From Syngnathus acus (Eukaryota; Chordata; Actinopteri; Syngnathiformes; Syngnathidae): a DNA stretch of 64,000 bases. Both the position numbers and the translations under genes were made by a program. Positions within the stretch are counted from its first letter, which is position 1. Each line of letters opens with the position of its first letter. Of the stretch, positions 51,996-62,932 are shown one piece after another. The notes below the pieces were generated by a model. The model made no database searches, was not told the DNA's origin, and saw only the letters and a list, made by a program, of their open reading frames with translations. The stretch lies in the NCBI RefSeq assembly GCF_901709675.1, contig NC_051089.1, positions 9,669,476 through 9,733,475 of the forward strand, read 5' to 3'.

Positions 51996-54628
51996 ATCCC
52001 CTTTGCAGCGCAGCAGCGGCGTGACCTTTGCACTTGTGGCACCGAGGTATGTGTTCAGAAAGCAATTATGGAACTGAATGGACTTGCGCCACACTATCAT
52101 CCAATGCTGCCCTTTTATCTCGCTATCATAAAAAAACGTATTCCCAACAGCGGTGAGAAGTAACTAAGTACAAAGTACAAATCCTTCATTACTTAATGAG
52201 TACAGTAGATATTTCTGGTATCTTTACTTTACTTGGGTGCTTGAGCAACGCAGATATGAGACAGATATGTGAAACTTCTCCTTTATCAAAATAATCTACC
52301 ATCAATTACTTTTTTTAAATCAGTGCATGATTTAAAATAAATCAATAAATAAAGTTAACCACTGTTGAGAGCTTGACTGATAGAGATAATGGTCATTGGG
52401 CTTGGGGAGGAGTTGGAGGGGCTCTGATGTTGTGCCACATGCCAGCCTAAAATCCACCAGCTTCGTGCGTTTAAAAATTAATAAATTCTAATCAAACAAG
52501 AAAAAACAACAAATAACATATTGTTAGGCTCCTAGCAGAATTGCCTATGCTATGTTTATTGTGACTAATTTAGCATTTTTCACATTCATTTCACTATGTT
52601 GGGAAACTACGAGAACATGTTTTGATCGGGAAATTCAGGTCAATGCGCGACAATCAATTTGGTTTTTTTCCCCCAAAAATTCGTTTTTGTGCCAAGTTAT
52701 AAAAATGGTTGTTGCATCAGTACTTGTACTAAGTGTAAGTCGTGCGAGTACTCTCCCGACTGAACAATCAGTTGCGTAGCATTGTCTTGTGTGCAAGCTT
52801 TGCTTTAAATCTAACAGCAAGCACAAACTAATTTACTTAAGTGTGTTGGAGAAAATGATGAGATTCGATGCATATCATTTGCCAAAGACAGTAATTGCCT
52901 AAGTCATTTTAACATCACAATATCAATAAAATACTTTTGTGGTAAATTAATTTATTTTGTTATTATTTCTTTATTTATCTGCTTGTGTGAAGTCGCAGTC
53001 GTTCAGCTCATGATAATCCATAAATGTTGAACGGGGGAAACGGGAACCTTTTTTCCCAAAACGTTTGAAAATGACTTTGTTAATTATAATTATACTTAAA
53101 TTGAAATATGGCGAAAATCTTCCTTTGATGCCAGACACAGCGTTGGCAAAATATTGAACCACTCAGCACAAATATGCAATACTGTTTAAGTGAACATTCT
53201 TTTGGCGGTGGTGCAGCTCGAGTTGCTTCACAAGCCAAATCAACATCTTCGCGTGACTCCTTTCTCCAGCTGTTTCTGCATCTCTGTCCTCCTCCCACAT
53301 CCAGAAACATTTGCGATATCGCCCCGAGCTCCAACCAAACTTTTGTCGCTCTACCATTAGCCTCTCACTGCTGGCGTTCTTGTGAGCGAGGAGACCACAC
53401 ATACTAAGACTTTACTTTCACCTTTCCCCACTGATGCTTAAAATGATTGACAGCAATCTTAGTTACGCAAAATGAACACGTTACGAGCCAGTGATCAGCA
53501 TAAACACACACACTGCTTGCTACTACTGCGGTAAAACGCTGTCATCATTGTGGACTTTTGTTGCTTGTAATTTAAAATCTGACACTTTAATGGTGGCTTT
53601 GCATTATTGCCTCACTAAGGCTTTCACATGCGTTTGTTTTTACCTGGTGTCCTCTATTAACACATAATGCAGAAAATAGGAAAAGAAAATATTAGGTGCA
53701 CAGTCTGAAGACAAAATGTCACAATTCTACTTTTGTAAAGATAAATATAATAATCCTGGTGATGTTTTAATTCAACAATGTCGTTTGAGAAATTAATGAA
53801 TGGACATTTATTGTGGCTGTAGTTTTCAAACTTTAAAAGACACTGTGATAACTTTGTTCATAGATCTTGAAGTTGTGAATTTTGCTTTTTCTCAATTTTA
53901 AATTGTTAATTTTTTTAACCTGTGGTTTAAAGTTGAATTAGATAAGTAAACATCAACATAATGAGAGGTGTTCCTAATATTTTGTAGCAAAATAAGTTCA
54001 CCAAAATATTAGCGGCATGTCTCAGTCAACCTAACAGCAAACTAAAACACAATAAAATATTGTGATAAATGAATAAGCCAAAACTTAGCACTAATAGTTT
54101 CGACTTTGAATCTTTAAAATTCCATGTATTGTGGAATTTAAAAACATTACAACTTTCTTTTAATTGAAAACATATTTTAGTGCTTAGTGAATTCAATTAT
54201 TTGAAAAAAACAAAATCAGCTTGTTAATTAAATTTTCCTCATCGAGTGCATTGCTTTTATGTAAGTGATGTGCAGCGTTTATGTACACTTTTTTACATAC
54301 CAAAAACTTTTCACTCAATCAATTTGGATTTGACTTCTGGTGTAACTTTTTAAAGCTTTTCCTCCGCAAAATATTAACTAACCATAACCGTTCCCTTTTT
54401 TTTTTTTTTTTTTTTTAATATCTATCTATCTAAGTGCGAGAGCCAAGTTGCAGCGCAACGTACTGAGTGGACGATTCCCCGTCTCGGGCGACGCAAGGTG
54501 GACCGACTGACCTTGGTGTACTTGATCTCCGGGTTGGGCACCGGCGTGGGCATAAGCTGCAGGGATGCCATGAGGGCGGCCGGGTCGCTCTTCACCTCCC
54601 CGGGCATGTGGATTTCACTGGAAGTCAT
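32526..54628 (-). CDS. aldh1a2: Retinaldehyde dehydrogenase 2 (Aldh1a2)
   Basis: Cytosolic NAD-dependent enzyme oxidising retinaldehyde to retinoic acid, the main embryonic source of this signal. Thirteen exons in transcript order: 54628-54512, 43874-43770, 43679-43539, 43152-43023, 41364-41303, 40456-40328, 39487-39374, 37267-37165, 36586-36402, 36328-36164, 35365-35208, 33197-33123, 32598-32526. All splice phases agree and give 518 codons plus TAA, the human length. The start [13 protein letters not shown] matches the ALDH1A2 N terminus. Visible motifs: [26 protein letters not shown] (NAD binding); ELGG with general-base Glu286; [13 protein letters not shown] with nucleophile Cys320; [21 protein letters not shown]. 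Odd points are Asn291 in GGKNPN and Tyr153 in AGYADKIHG, where human has Ser and Trp. Intron 1 spans 10.6 kb. The gene is divergent from aqp9. Identification is firm. Confidence 0.97.
40210..40280. repeat. Fragment of AATCGAT-rich interspersed repeat
   Basis: TCAATTAATCAATGGTG followed by GAATTATTGATTCTTAAAAT and ATTCGATTGTGACAGCCC. Related to 29190-29240; lies in aldh1a2 intron 6. Confidence 0.35.
40730..41132. mobile_element. Tc1/mariner-type MITE
   Basis: Left end TACAGTAGTACCTTGAGGTA and right end, reverse-complemented, TACAGCGGTGCCTTGACATA form matching terminal inverted repeats ending in TA. It is about 400 bp with no transposase. Lies in aldh1a2 intron 5. A related fragment is at 62953. 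Confidence 0.7.
41133..41252 (+). mobile_element. LINE 3' tail
   Basis: Ends in AATTTCGTTGTACATGTG, then GACAATGACAATAAAGATC and TATTCTATTCTA. This is the 3' terminus plus short tandem tail seen in many fish LINEs. Only the tail is present, abutting the MITE. Confidence 0.5.
42415..42545. repeat. Common teleost interspersed repeat
   Basis: CATCCATTCTCTGAACTGC, then CTCACGAGGGTCACGGG, GTGCTGGAGCCTATCCCAGC and GGTTGCCAGCCAATCACAGG. I know this phrase order as a very frequent interspersed element in fish genomes. Lies in aldh1a2 intron 4. Confidence 0.65.
42690..42985 (+). mobile_element. Decayed LINE 3' fragment
   Basis: Plus-strand sequence with a ...TTTAGAACTCAACTCAAACT...GGCTGAAAAC run like the end of a LINE ORF2 ([10 protein letters not shown]-type). 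It is followed by GGATGCCTGGGGACTAC, GATGAAACCTAGC and a short AAATAAATAA tail. Frame decayed. Confidence 0.4.
46545..46559 (+). promoter_or_regulatory. HOX/PBX + MEIS composite-like site in aldh1a2 intron 1
   Basis: TGATTGAGATGACAG combines a PBX-HOX-type octamer (TGATTGAG) and a MEIS/PREP hexamer (TGACAG) one base apart on the same strand. Retinaldehyde dehydrogenase 2 is reported to be under Hox-Pbx-Meis control in the vertebrate hindbrain. It is a match by eye only; a degenerate site of this size can occur by chance in 10 kb. Confidence 0.4.
51909..51995. repeat. (CA)n microsatellite
   Basis: About 86 bp of uninterrupted CA repeat in aldh1a2 intron 1. The Thr-His and Cys-Val open frames across it are artefacts. 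Confidence 0.98.
52148..52762. mobile_element. hAT-like non-autonomous repeat
   Basis: Starts CAGCGGTGAGAAGTAACTAA and ends GAGTACTCTCCCGACTG, whose reverse complement begins CAGTCGGGAGAGTACTC. The GAAGTAACTAAGTAC phrase is familiar from a widespread fish hAT-type element. No clear 8-bp flanking duplication remains. Confidence 0.55.
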
Positions 54629-54729
54629 CGCTGCGTCGCTTCTCGCGTCTCTTTTGCGTCCCCCCACGGCCGAGCGAGCGAGTGAGTAAGTGAACGGTGC
54701 TGTGGACTTTGGGCTTTTCCTTCCGTGGG

Positions 54730-54767
54730 TTTATAGCCAGGTGTCACTCAAGACTCGCTTTCATTGG
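54730..54767 (-). promoter_or_regulatory. aldh1a2 core promoter (TATA and CCAAT boxes)
   Basis: On the minus strand TATAAA (54735-54730) lies 102 bases before the ATG, and CCAAT (54767-54763) lies about 28 bases further upstream. A start site near 54700 would give a 5' UTR of about 75 bases. No transcript evidence. Confidence 0.6.
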
Positions 54768-55332
54768 GCCGACAACAGAAGGGCTGTCCTTTCTTTTCCT
54801 TCACTCCCCCCCCCCCCCCCATCTAACTCCGCTCTCGTCCGCACATTTACATAAAGTTAAGGAAGAGGGACACGCACCACACCCACTCGTCGGTGATTCA
54901 CTCCTCATCACTTTCCATACCGTTTGCTTGCAACATCCACGGAAAGAGTGGTTTTCTTTTTTTCTTTCCTTCTTTCGCTCTCCCCCGTGCGTGCATTTTT
55001 AATCTCCCACTTCCACGCGCACTTCTTCAACACCTTCATTGTTTGCCACTATTTCCTCAGTGACACGGGGGTGCCAAACGACCGTCGACCTCCCTAAAAT
55101 GTCATGTAAATGAGCGCTACACTACACTGCTACTACTACTCTACACTACTAACTCCTGCAGGTGATAATCCTCCACACGTAGCGCCTCCATCCAGCCTCG
55201 CAATCAACATCCACAAATCGCGCCTCTCCCCAGAAATAATCAAATAAAATCAATCGCAGATTATCCACCAACACTACCTCAACTTCTCCTACTAATGACA
55301 CAGCATTACTTTTACCACCACTGCTGCTTACT

Positions 55333-56068
55333 CAGAGGTGGGTGGAGTAGCCACAAGTTTTACTCAAGTAAGAGTATTGTTTGAAATAATATGACTCCTG
55401 TTAAAAATAGGTTTTCCAAATAATTAGTTGCGTAACTAAGTGTTCTGTGAAAAACTCCTTTAGTAGAATAAATATTGTCCAGCAATATCACTTTATGCAT
55501 TATTTCAAAATACAAATTAAAGAGTAAACACAAGAGTTGGTCCTAAATTATGTGTCTTTGTTTAAACTCATTGAACAGCACAATAGGCTTACCAGTTGAA
55601 CATTACCGGAAATTAATTTAGAAAACTGCTGTTGTTAAATTCAAACTCCACTTCTTGTAGGCTGAACTGTCAACAGGCAATGTAATAATTGAACAGTAAA
55701 AGTTTAACATAATGTAGCTCAGAGTAAGAGAGTTAAAAATAAGTAATATATAGTAACATGTATCTCAAATTAAAGCTTTTCTGAAAAGTATCCAAAAAGT
55801 TATTTAAGTAATTCAAATAGAATAAAAGTAGTAATGATTTAATAACAGTAATACATACTGTACACACACATAGAGAGAACTACAAACTATGAAACTACAC
55901 TGACAAGTATTTGAAAAAACCTAAAATACATAAATGTAATGGTATAAATATAGCATTTATTAAAAATAAGTAAATAAAATTATAAAGTATCTTGCATTGA
56001 AACCACTGTGGCAAGTGCTGTTTAAAGTTACTCAAGTAAATTTGACGTAAATGTAACGCATTACTTAC
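55333..56068. mobile_element. Interspersed repeat, probably DNA-transposon derived
   Basis: Begins CAGAGGTGGGTGGAGTAG, then TTTTACTCAAGTAAGAGTA, and closes with GTTACTCAAGTAAATTTGAC and GTAACGCATTACT. These phrases are typical of a common fish repeat with hAT-like CAGAGGTGG ends. The right terminus is not clear and the body is AT-rich and decayed. Confidence 0.45.
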
Positions 56069-56685
56069 TACTACTACTACTACTATTATTATTCATAATA
56101 ATAATAGTACAATTATTTCTAATAATAATCCAATTTATATTTCTCCAACCGAAGCCTATATAGATAGATAATTGTCCTTCTACTACTTTCATCACATACT
56201 CCAATTGTGCTACTATTACCCTGCTAGTCGTACCAGTACTAAATGAACTACTAATAAGTTATAGTAGTGGCAAAACTACTACTCCTTCCAGCACTATCAC
56301 AACCACCACCACCACTGCTTCTATTGCTACTATTACTATCAATTCTATTGCCATTGTTACTTCTATCACAGCAGGTACTTGTACTAAAACTGAGATTACT
56401 ATTACTACCACTCGTACTGCTGCAACTGATCCTTTTCTAACCATTGCTTCTAATATGACTGATACTACCACTAACTCCACTTAATCTCATATTTCTTTTA
56501 TCTCAGACAGTGGTTTTGTAGCTTGTGATTTATCGACATGTTTCGGCCAAATCCTTTTGCCTTCATCAGTGTCCAAATTTTACTACTACCACTACTACCT
56601 AGTTTAGTATGTCCCTGAGAGAAGAAACGTGCGCCTTGAACACAGTAATGTAAACTTTCAGTAGGTGCATATGAGAGACGTCTGT

Positions 56686-56708
56686 GGATGATGATGATGA
56701 TGATGACG

Positions 56709-56740
<32 letters not shown>

Positions 56741-56750
56741 GATGATGATG
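56686..56750. repeat. (ATG)n trinucleotide repeat
   Basis: About 21 GAT/ATG units with three interruptions (ACG, GTG). Open frames of Met or Ile repeats across it are artefacts. Confidence 0.95.
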
Positions 56751-57238
56751 GAATTGACAAAAGGACCCTTGTTGTCCATCAGCACATCATCAGAACTCTT
56801 CTTTTTCTTGACACCAAGCAAGTGTGTGTGCGTGTCTGTGTGTGTGAACGCGCATAGACACAGTAACAATGATGACTGCATTGCAAACACGCGCATCTTC
56901 AAGCATGTCGCCTGAGCGCTTCTTCACAAAACCAAGTGAATGGAAGATAAGGCGGCAGGCGGACGGGGGTGACAAATCTCAGTCAAGACTGTGTAACGCA
57001 TTCTTGGAGCTCCCTCTGTTGGATGGACGCGGCCTCCGACGACAGACACGGTCACCTTAAAAAAAGATAAAAATAAATAAAATATGTATATACGTACGTA
57101 TATTTATCATAAATATTATTATTATTATTTATATATTTATCATAAAAATATATAAATGTTTTTAGGTGACTTTGTTACATAATATGTAGAACAACGAAAT
57201 ATGGCTACAATATATTTTATTAACTAATGAATGAAATG

Positions 57239-57628
57239 GGGCTTCAACTAACAATTATTTTCATAATCAATTAATCTGGTGAAGTTTTTCTTGAATCAGA
57301 TTCTAAAATAGTATTATAACTTCCACCCCCTTTTTCAAAAACATAACCATTTCAAATTGAAAGTTCAGAAAATCCACATACAAATTAATTATGATTCTGT
57401 TATTTTCTAAAGTAAAAGCAAAAGTTTTATTTTGTTTCCACACAAATATAATTAGCCAACCTTCATGTAGGATGCCAGAAATTGCTAAATATTTACTGTT
57501 GAGAAGCTGTAATTTTGATGTTTGGACAATTTTACATTAAAAAGGTACCTGAATGATTCATTGATTATCAAAAATAATTCTCAGTTAATTTGATAATCGA
57601 TTATTTATGGACTAATTGTTGTACCTGT
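57239..57628. mobile_element. MITE with AATCGATTA-type ends
   Basis: GGGCTTCAACTAACAATTAT at the left pairs with GATAATCGATTATT and GGACTAATTGTTG at the right as imperfect inverted ends. A familiar AT-rich fish MITE type. Superfamily not assigned. Confidence 0.5.
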
Positions 57629-58519
57629 AGTGTGGAAAATTGGAAATGTGGCAAGAATTGGAGAGTGGAAAGCAGATGTTCAAATGAGCTGAACAGCTTG
57701 CATTTGGAATGGCAATGATGGGGAATTAGCTTGCTTGTTCTAAAATTTTTAGTGCAAAAGCCAATCATTTGGGGTTCATCAGAAGCTCTGCAGTGATCCA
57801 ACTTTATTCTCTTATGGCAACACCCATGTCACTCACCACACCAGGCTTTGCCCTTTAAAGCCATACACACTCAAAGTAACAGAACAAGAAGAATGGGCAA
57901 AAATGTTCTCGTGTTTACACCATCATTGCAAAATACAATATATCCAATTAAGCAATGGGATTATCAGAAGAATAATTGATTTTTTTTTTTTTTAAATTGC
58001 CTTAGTGGGTTTCCTCTAATGATATGTGAAGGATTTACTGTCCGATTACATTTCAGGTGTATTTAACGATTGGGTTAAATATATTTGCACTTAATCTGTT
58101 TGTTTTAAAACATTTATTGAGGCACAGTTTCTCTTCAAATTTTATGTGCACTACTTTATAATTAATATTGACGGTATTTTTTGTTCCAATATTTAAGCAC
58201 AGTGTTTATGTTCATAGAGGTCATGAGGTTACATTCACTTAGAATGATATTAAATACACTTTTTTGAGGGGATCCTCATTTTGTATGCCAGTATAGGCTA
58301 CCATTATTGGTCTGTTGATGGGATTTGGAGAGCTATTTTTCTGAGGTAGTACTTGGTGTCCAAAGTAGCCCCACTAGTGGTGGCAAAAGGAGGTGCATCC
58401 CGCCGGGGCTCTGGCATGGAGTGGGAGGCGGCAACCTGCAGCGAGCATCGTTGCTTCTCGCCTCTCCTTCTCGTTATGTGTTTATTGTGTGCAAGGAGCA
58501 CATAACAGGACGAGGGGAA

Positions 58520-61500
58520 ATGGAGAGTGAATGCCGAAGAAAGTGGAAGGCAAGATTTGCCCTGAGGCGAGACATCTTGAAGGAGTTCCTGGCTGAGTTT
58601 CTGGGGATATTTGTCCTGATAGTGAGTAGCCGTCCCGTCTGCCTGTGTGCACCTGTCATTCAGCTTAAACCGCCGCTTTAAAGCTGCTAATTAGGTGTCT
58701 CCATACCTCTCGTGGGACTCTGCTGTCTGTCACATATGTGTCTCTATTAAGACACATAGCGCACACTTTGATGTGGAACAACTTCAGCATCACAATGTTT
58801 GCTTGTTTCAAATGTCCTTACAGTATACGTGGTATAGTATTTGCGAGCTTTTCCCCACTTCTTTTCACCTCCACCTGTCACCACCTAAGTTCAATGACTG
58901 TGACCCATTAGTGCAGACTTCTTATGTGTGGATGAGTGCTCTCATTTGTTTTGTCCTAACTAAGTGGGGGGATTCTTTATTTTGCTCAGACAAATTGCGT
59001 CTGGCAGTTGGAAGCTCTTGTCAGACAAGGGGCTAGTGTTGAGGCTGCCTATAATTGGAATGGTGGAAAAAAAACAACAACAACAACACGTCCCTGTGTG
59101 TCTCGCAGCTTTTTGGATGTGGTTCAGTGGCCCAGGCGGTCCTGAGCAAGGGAGCTCTGGGGGAGCCCCTCTCCATCCACCTTGGCTTCACTCTGGGACT
59201 TATGATGGCCGCCTACATTGCAGGAGGGGTTTCAGGTAAAAGCACCTGGACACAATGTTTGCCTACTTGTCCTAAATGTGGTGGAGACAATCAAATAGCT
59301 GCTATTTACGCGGCTGAAAAAGCATGAAATCCATACATTTTTATAATTGATACAGTCCCAATGCAAATCAGCATGTGACAACCAATAGTTTGTTATAGTC
59401 TTTGTGGATCTAGGTACAAGCTAGATGGATGGATAGATTTTATACTTTATTCACAGCAGAAATATTCACAATTGCACCAAAGTAGTTGCAACCAACAAAG
59501 TCAAAAGAAAAGAAAGACAAGAGCAGCATTTGAGGAGAACCCAAGAAAAAAAAAATCTAATCTGAGTGAGAAGAAAAGGAGACTGATATTTCAGTCATCA
59601 CCTGTTAGTCCATGGAAAGTAATGAAGATTAAAAATCATACATATGATCCAATGAAACCTCAGCAGTATCGCTGAGATGTGCCTTCTTCCCATGTTTTCA
59701 TAATCTCCTACCTTGCCATTACACTATTTCTTGCTATTATTACTAGATTCATCTTTGCAGCTCTGGATCATTTGAACAGTTGATTGGATGCTTCATATTG
59801 CTAATGAGTCTCTAAACATTTGTGTTTTTGTCCAAAATGCATGGGGTTCTTAATTTTTTCCTGTGGTACTACTAGAGTGCCCCCAACCGCGGGAGACAAA
59901 TTCCTCATGTTGGCCAATAAAGATGCTGATTCGGATTCTGATGTAGTGGCCGGTGTAATTTGTCTGCGCCGACAAGTTGGTTGTAGTGGATGATGCTTGC
60001 GCTGTCTAGTTGCTCACTCCATGGTTACTGAGAATACTAGTGGTAAGGCTTGAGAGGACAAGGAAGTTAATATATGGAGAGCTTCTGCTGCATGACTGGG
60101 CCATTGGGTCCCGGGGTCCACAGCACAGTGGGAAGCTTCTGTGGGACGACATGTCTGAAGATGATCATAGGTATTGGACTAATGAGCTTTACAGGGGCAT
60201 GGGTCTCCAGAGAGGAAGGTAGGGGGGTAGGGGGTCAGGTGTGACGAGCCTGCCTTTCAAGACTTCCCTGGCGGGAGGCCCCCGTCGCCGAAGAAAACAC
60301 AATTGTCTCCTCTTTGTAGTCCCCCATTTCGGATGACGGCGGAGCGCAAGTGTGACACATCCTGGTCACTCTAATGACCCGCGCTCTACGTGTGCCTTAA
60401 GCCGCTTCGGCCAGATTATGTCACATGCAATCGGGCCCGCCGCTTCTGGCTGCTTTGTCGCGCCCAGTGTTTGTGAACAGGATGGGGAGACGAACAATGG
60501 ACGCATGGTCGATGCCCCCCGGCGGTGTCACCACAGAGAGGTCAAAACGGAGATCCCAGAGTGTTAAATAAATGAGCCCACACTGTCAGCGCAGGCCTGC
60601 AACATTTGGATGGAATGTTGTTCACTCTGGAGTTTTAGGGTGGATGATGTCGGTGAAGGGTGGAGCTCATCGGTGTCAAACTCAAGGCCCGGGGGCCAGA
60701 TCCGGCCCGCTGTGTCATTTTATATGGCCCGCAAAAGCAAATCATGTCAACTCGTATGATCCTTGCTAAAATCTGCAGCAAACTTTAATTTGCATTTGCA
60801 AAATATAATAATGTGGAGATTCTTTTATTACTTTTTTACAGTAATTTGAACAATAACTTAATATTATTTCTGATTTCCAAACTAGTAATCCATCCATTTG
60901 TTGTGTATACGTATTAATATGAGAGGATTAAACATTTATTTGGTGTCACTGTCACAACGGCCCTCTGAGGGAAGCCACAGCTACAAAGTGGCCCTCGATA
61001 AAAATGAGTTTGGCAGCTAGCTAGCTAGCTAAGCTCGTCGAACCTTCAGCTACCGGGCAATCTGTTCTACCAACTGAGCCATACCAACATGCTGTTGTTG
61101 CGCTGCTGCTAGCTGGTGACACCAACAAGACTAGCTGGTCACCAGCTATCACCAGCTCCTGGTTGCGGCTTGCCGGGTGACTTTGGCTCATTTGGTTGAG
61201 CAGACTACCCACTCACAGAGGGTTTGGATGTTTGAATCTTGGCTGTTTTGCTTTTGTTGCTGGTACCACCAGCAAGCTGTTGCTAAGCTGTTGCGCTTGG
61301 ATCTCCGCCGATGCCATTCTGGTCCCTCCAGCTGCAAACGAGCTCTCGTAAGTAAGTGTAAGTGCCGCCCTCTGAAAACCTTTGTGGCTGCCCAGCAGAT
61401 ACACAGACTGTTGGATCAAACGTTGCCGCTAATGGGGAAAAATCAATGCGTAATTCACGCCACGCCTAAAAGGTTTGACTATAATGTGTGGTAAGTGCTT

Positions 61501-62932
61501 ATAAATGCCACAAAATGCAGGAAAATTGCTATTGTCTTAATGAAGCTGCTCAACTCACCTCATAAACATGAGCCCTTGATGTGTTTGCGGTTGTGTTGCT
61601 CCAGGAGCCCACGTGAATCCTGCAGTCACCCTGGCTATGATGATGCTGGGCAAGATATCCTGGAAGAAGTTTCCCGTGTATGTGGCCGCACAGTTTTTAG
61701 GGGCCTTTGCTGGGGCCTGCTGCGTATATTTGTTGAATTATGGTGAGTGAAAATGTTTACTGAATAACTTAAAAAAAAGACTTGGGCAATTTCAAATTTC
61801 CGCTGAGGCCGACCTAAGTGGTGGCCACCCCTTGTCCCAGTCTAGCCACGCCCCTGGCCAGTCCCTCACCTCAGTGGCATGTTTGGCCTCCCTTCACCGA
61901 GGTGTTCTTTATCAGAACATTTTCTGGCTACACTCCTTTGTGTTCGTTGAAAATCTTTTCTATGACTGATTCCATGTCTACGTGTGCATTTTGTGCTTTC
62001 ACTGTTCTTTTATTGCATTTGTTGTTCTCATAGATGCTTTAATGGAATTTAGCAACGGAGAATTTATTATTAGCGGAGAGAACGCCACTGCTGGAATATT
62101 TGCATCTTATCCTGCTAAGCATCTCTCTACGCTCAACGGATTCCTCGACCAGGTAACAACTAAAAGAGGCCATGTGCCATTTTGGTGTTACCTGTATGTT
62201 TGTTAGACAAAACTTTGGCCATTGATCTGTGCTCTTGGTTTCCATATAGAATTGTTGATGATGAGGAGTGCAGATAACGTTACGCAACACTGACTGTCCT
62301 GGATGTAGAAACTACTAGAGCATGTAAAGATGCTTGAGAGTACACATACTGTGCACTCTTGGGCATGAACGTTAACGTTGACGTGATTTGTTTGCCGACG
62401 AGTGAACAATTGCGCACAATGCTGAAAATAGATATCACGTGTTTGGGATATGGTGATGTGGGTTGCAACATTGAAAGCCATACCGGAGGATTCTTTATCA
62501 CATTTGCCGTTTTCTGATTTGTATGGAAACAGCCGTAAGTTTAGCATAAAGCTGCCTTGAGAAGCCAGCAGGGTAAAGGGGAAGTCATGTAATAAGCTTA
62601 AACCAAACAAGAAAGGTCACGGGTGATCGTAATTTAAAAAGATCCTGTTAAAAGTTAGTTTAGTTGCTTGTGGTTTGGTGTTTTGACGGATTGAGTGCCT
62701 GTATGTCTTGTCAGGTGGCAGGAAGTGCTGCATTGATCCTGTGCATCCTGGCCATAACAGACTCGAGGAATATCGGCGCCCCCAAAGGCATGGAACCTCT
62801 GTGCATCGGCCTAATCATCCTGGGCATAGCCGTGTCCATGGGTTTGAACTGCGGCTATCCCATCAACCCTGCACGAGACCTCAGCCCGCGACTCTTCACC
62901 GCTGTGGCGGGATGGGGGTGGGATGTTTTCAG
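58520..62932 (+). CDS. aqp9: Aquaporin-9 (aquaglyceroporin), 3' incomplete
   Basis: Membrane channel for water, glycerol and small neutral solutes. Exons: 58520-58621, 59109-59235, 61605-61742, 62034-62152, 62715-62932; phases agree, giving 234 codons plus two bases. The remaining C-terminal exon(s) are beyond 64000. The start [10 protein letters not shown] precedes an AQP-type first helix ([13 protein letters not shown]). First pore motif GAHVNPAV (Asn81-Pro82-Ala83); second GYPINPARD (Asn213-Pro214-Ala215), where Arg216 is the selectivity-filter arginine and Asp217 the aquaglyceroporin signature residue. [15 protein letters not shown] and [13 protein letters not shown] match the AQP9 loop sequences. 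Paralogues AQP3/7/10 share the family motifs, but position beside aldh1a2 argues for aqp9. The frame stays open upstream to an ATG at 58325; the 58520 start gives the normal AQP9 N-terminal length. Confidence 0.9.
59890..59945 (+). mobile_element. LINE-like 3' tail
   Basis: GACAAATTCCTCATGTTGGC, then CAATAAAGATGCTGATTCGG and ATTCTGAT. It resembles the AATAAA plus GATTCT tandem tail of fish LINEs. Tail only, in aqp9 intron 2. Confidence 0.35.
60668..61020. mobile_element. hAT-type repeat, related to 20046-20338
   Basis: CGGTGTCAAACTCAAGGCCC, then GCCAGATCCGGCCCG and ATATGGCCCGC; ends with GTGGCCCTCGATAAAAATGA and GTTTGGCAGC. Same family type as 20046-20338 with more decayed ends. No clear target duplication. 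In aqp9 intron 2. Confidence 0.65.
61031..61088 (-). mobile_element. tRNA-like SINE head (minus strand)
   Basis: Reverse strand reads TATGGCTCAGTTGGTAGAAC (A-box-like) and then GAAGGTTCGACGAG (B-box-like). Not an intact tRNA fold. Faces a second tRNA-like head about 95 bp away. Confidence 0.5.
61181..61245 (+). mobile_element. tRNA-like SINE head (plus strand)
   Basis: CTTTGGCTCATTTGGTTGAG (A-box-like), then GGATGTTTGAATCTTGG (B-box-like). Oriented opposite to 61031-61088. Not a functional tRNA by eye. Confidence 0.45.

Larger units (their letters stand above)
43875..54511 (-). other. aldh1a2 intron 1 (10.6 kb)
   Basis: By far the longest intron of the gene. No coding exon was seen inside. 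It holds a CA microsatellite (51909-51995), a hAT-like repeat (52148-52762) and long stretches of single-copy-looking DNA, including less AT-rich parts at about 46200-46730 and 48600-49250 that are candidates for regulatory sequence. Confidence 0.8.
54768..58519. other. aldh1a2-aqp9 divergent intergenic region
   Basis: 3.7 kb between two divergently transcribed genes. It contains a C homopolymer (54806-54820), a DNA-transposon-like repeat from 55333, CTA/ATG triplet repeats, an AT-rich block (57060-57190) and a MITE (57239-57628). No exon recognised. It must contain the aqp9 promoter and probably upstream aldh1a2 control DNA. Confidence 0.6.

Noticed and set aside
51671-52163. Thr-His and Cys-Val repeat frames
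   Set aside because: Translation of the CA microsatellite inside aldh1a2 intron 1.
56259-56902. Met/Ile/Val-repeat frames
   Set aside because: Products of the CTA/ATG triplet repeats in the intergenic spacer.
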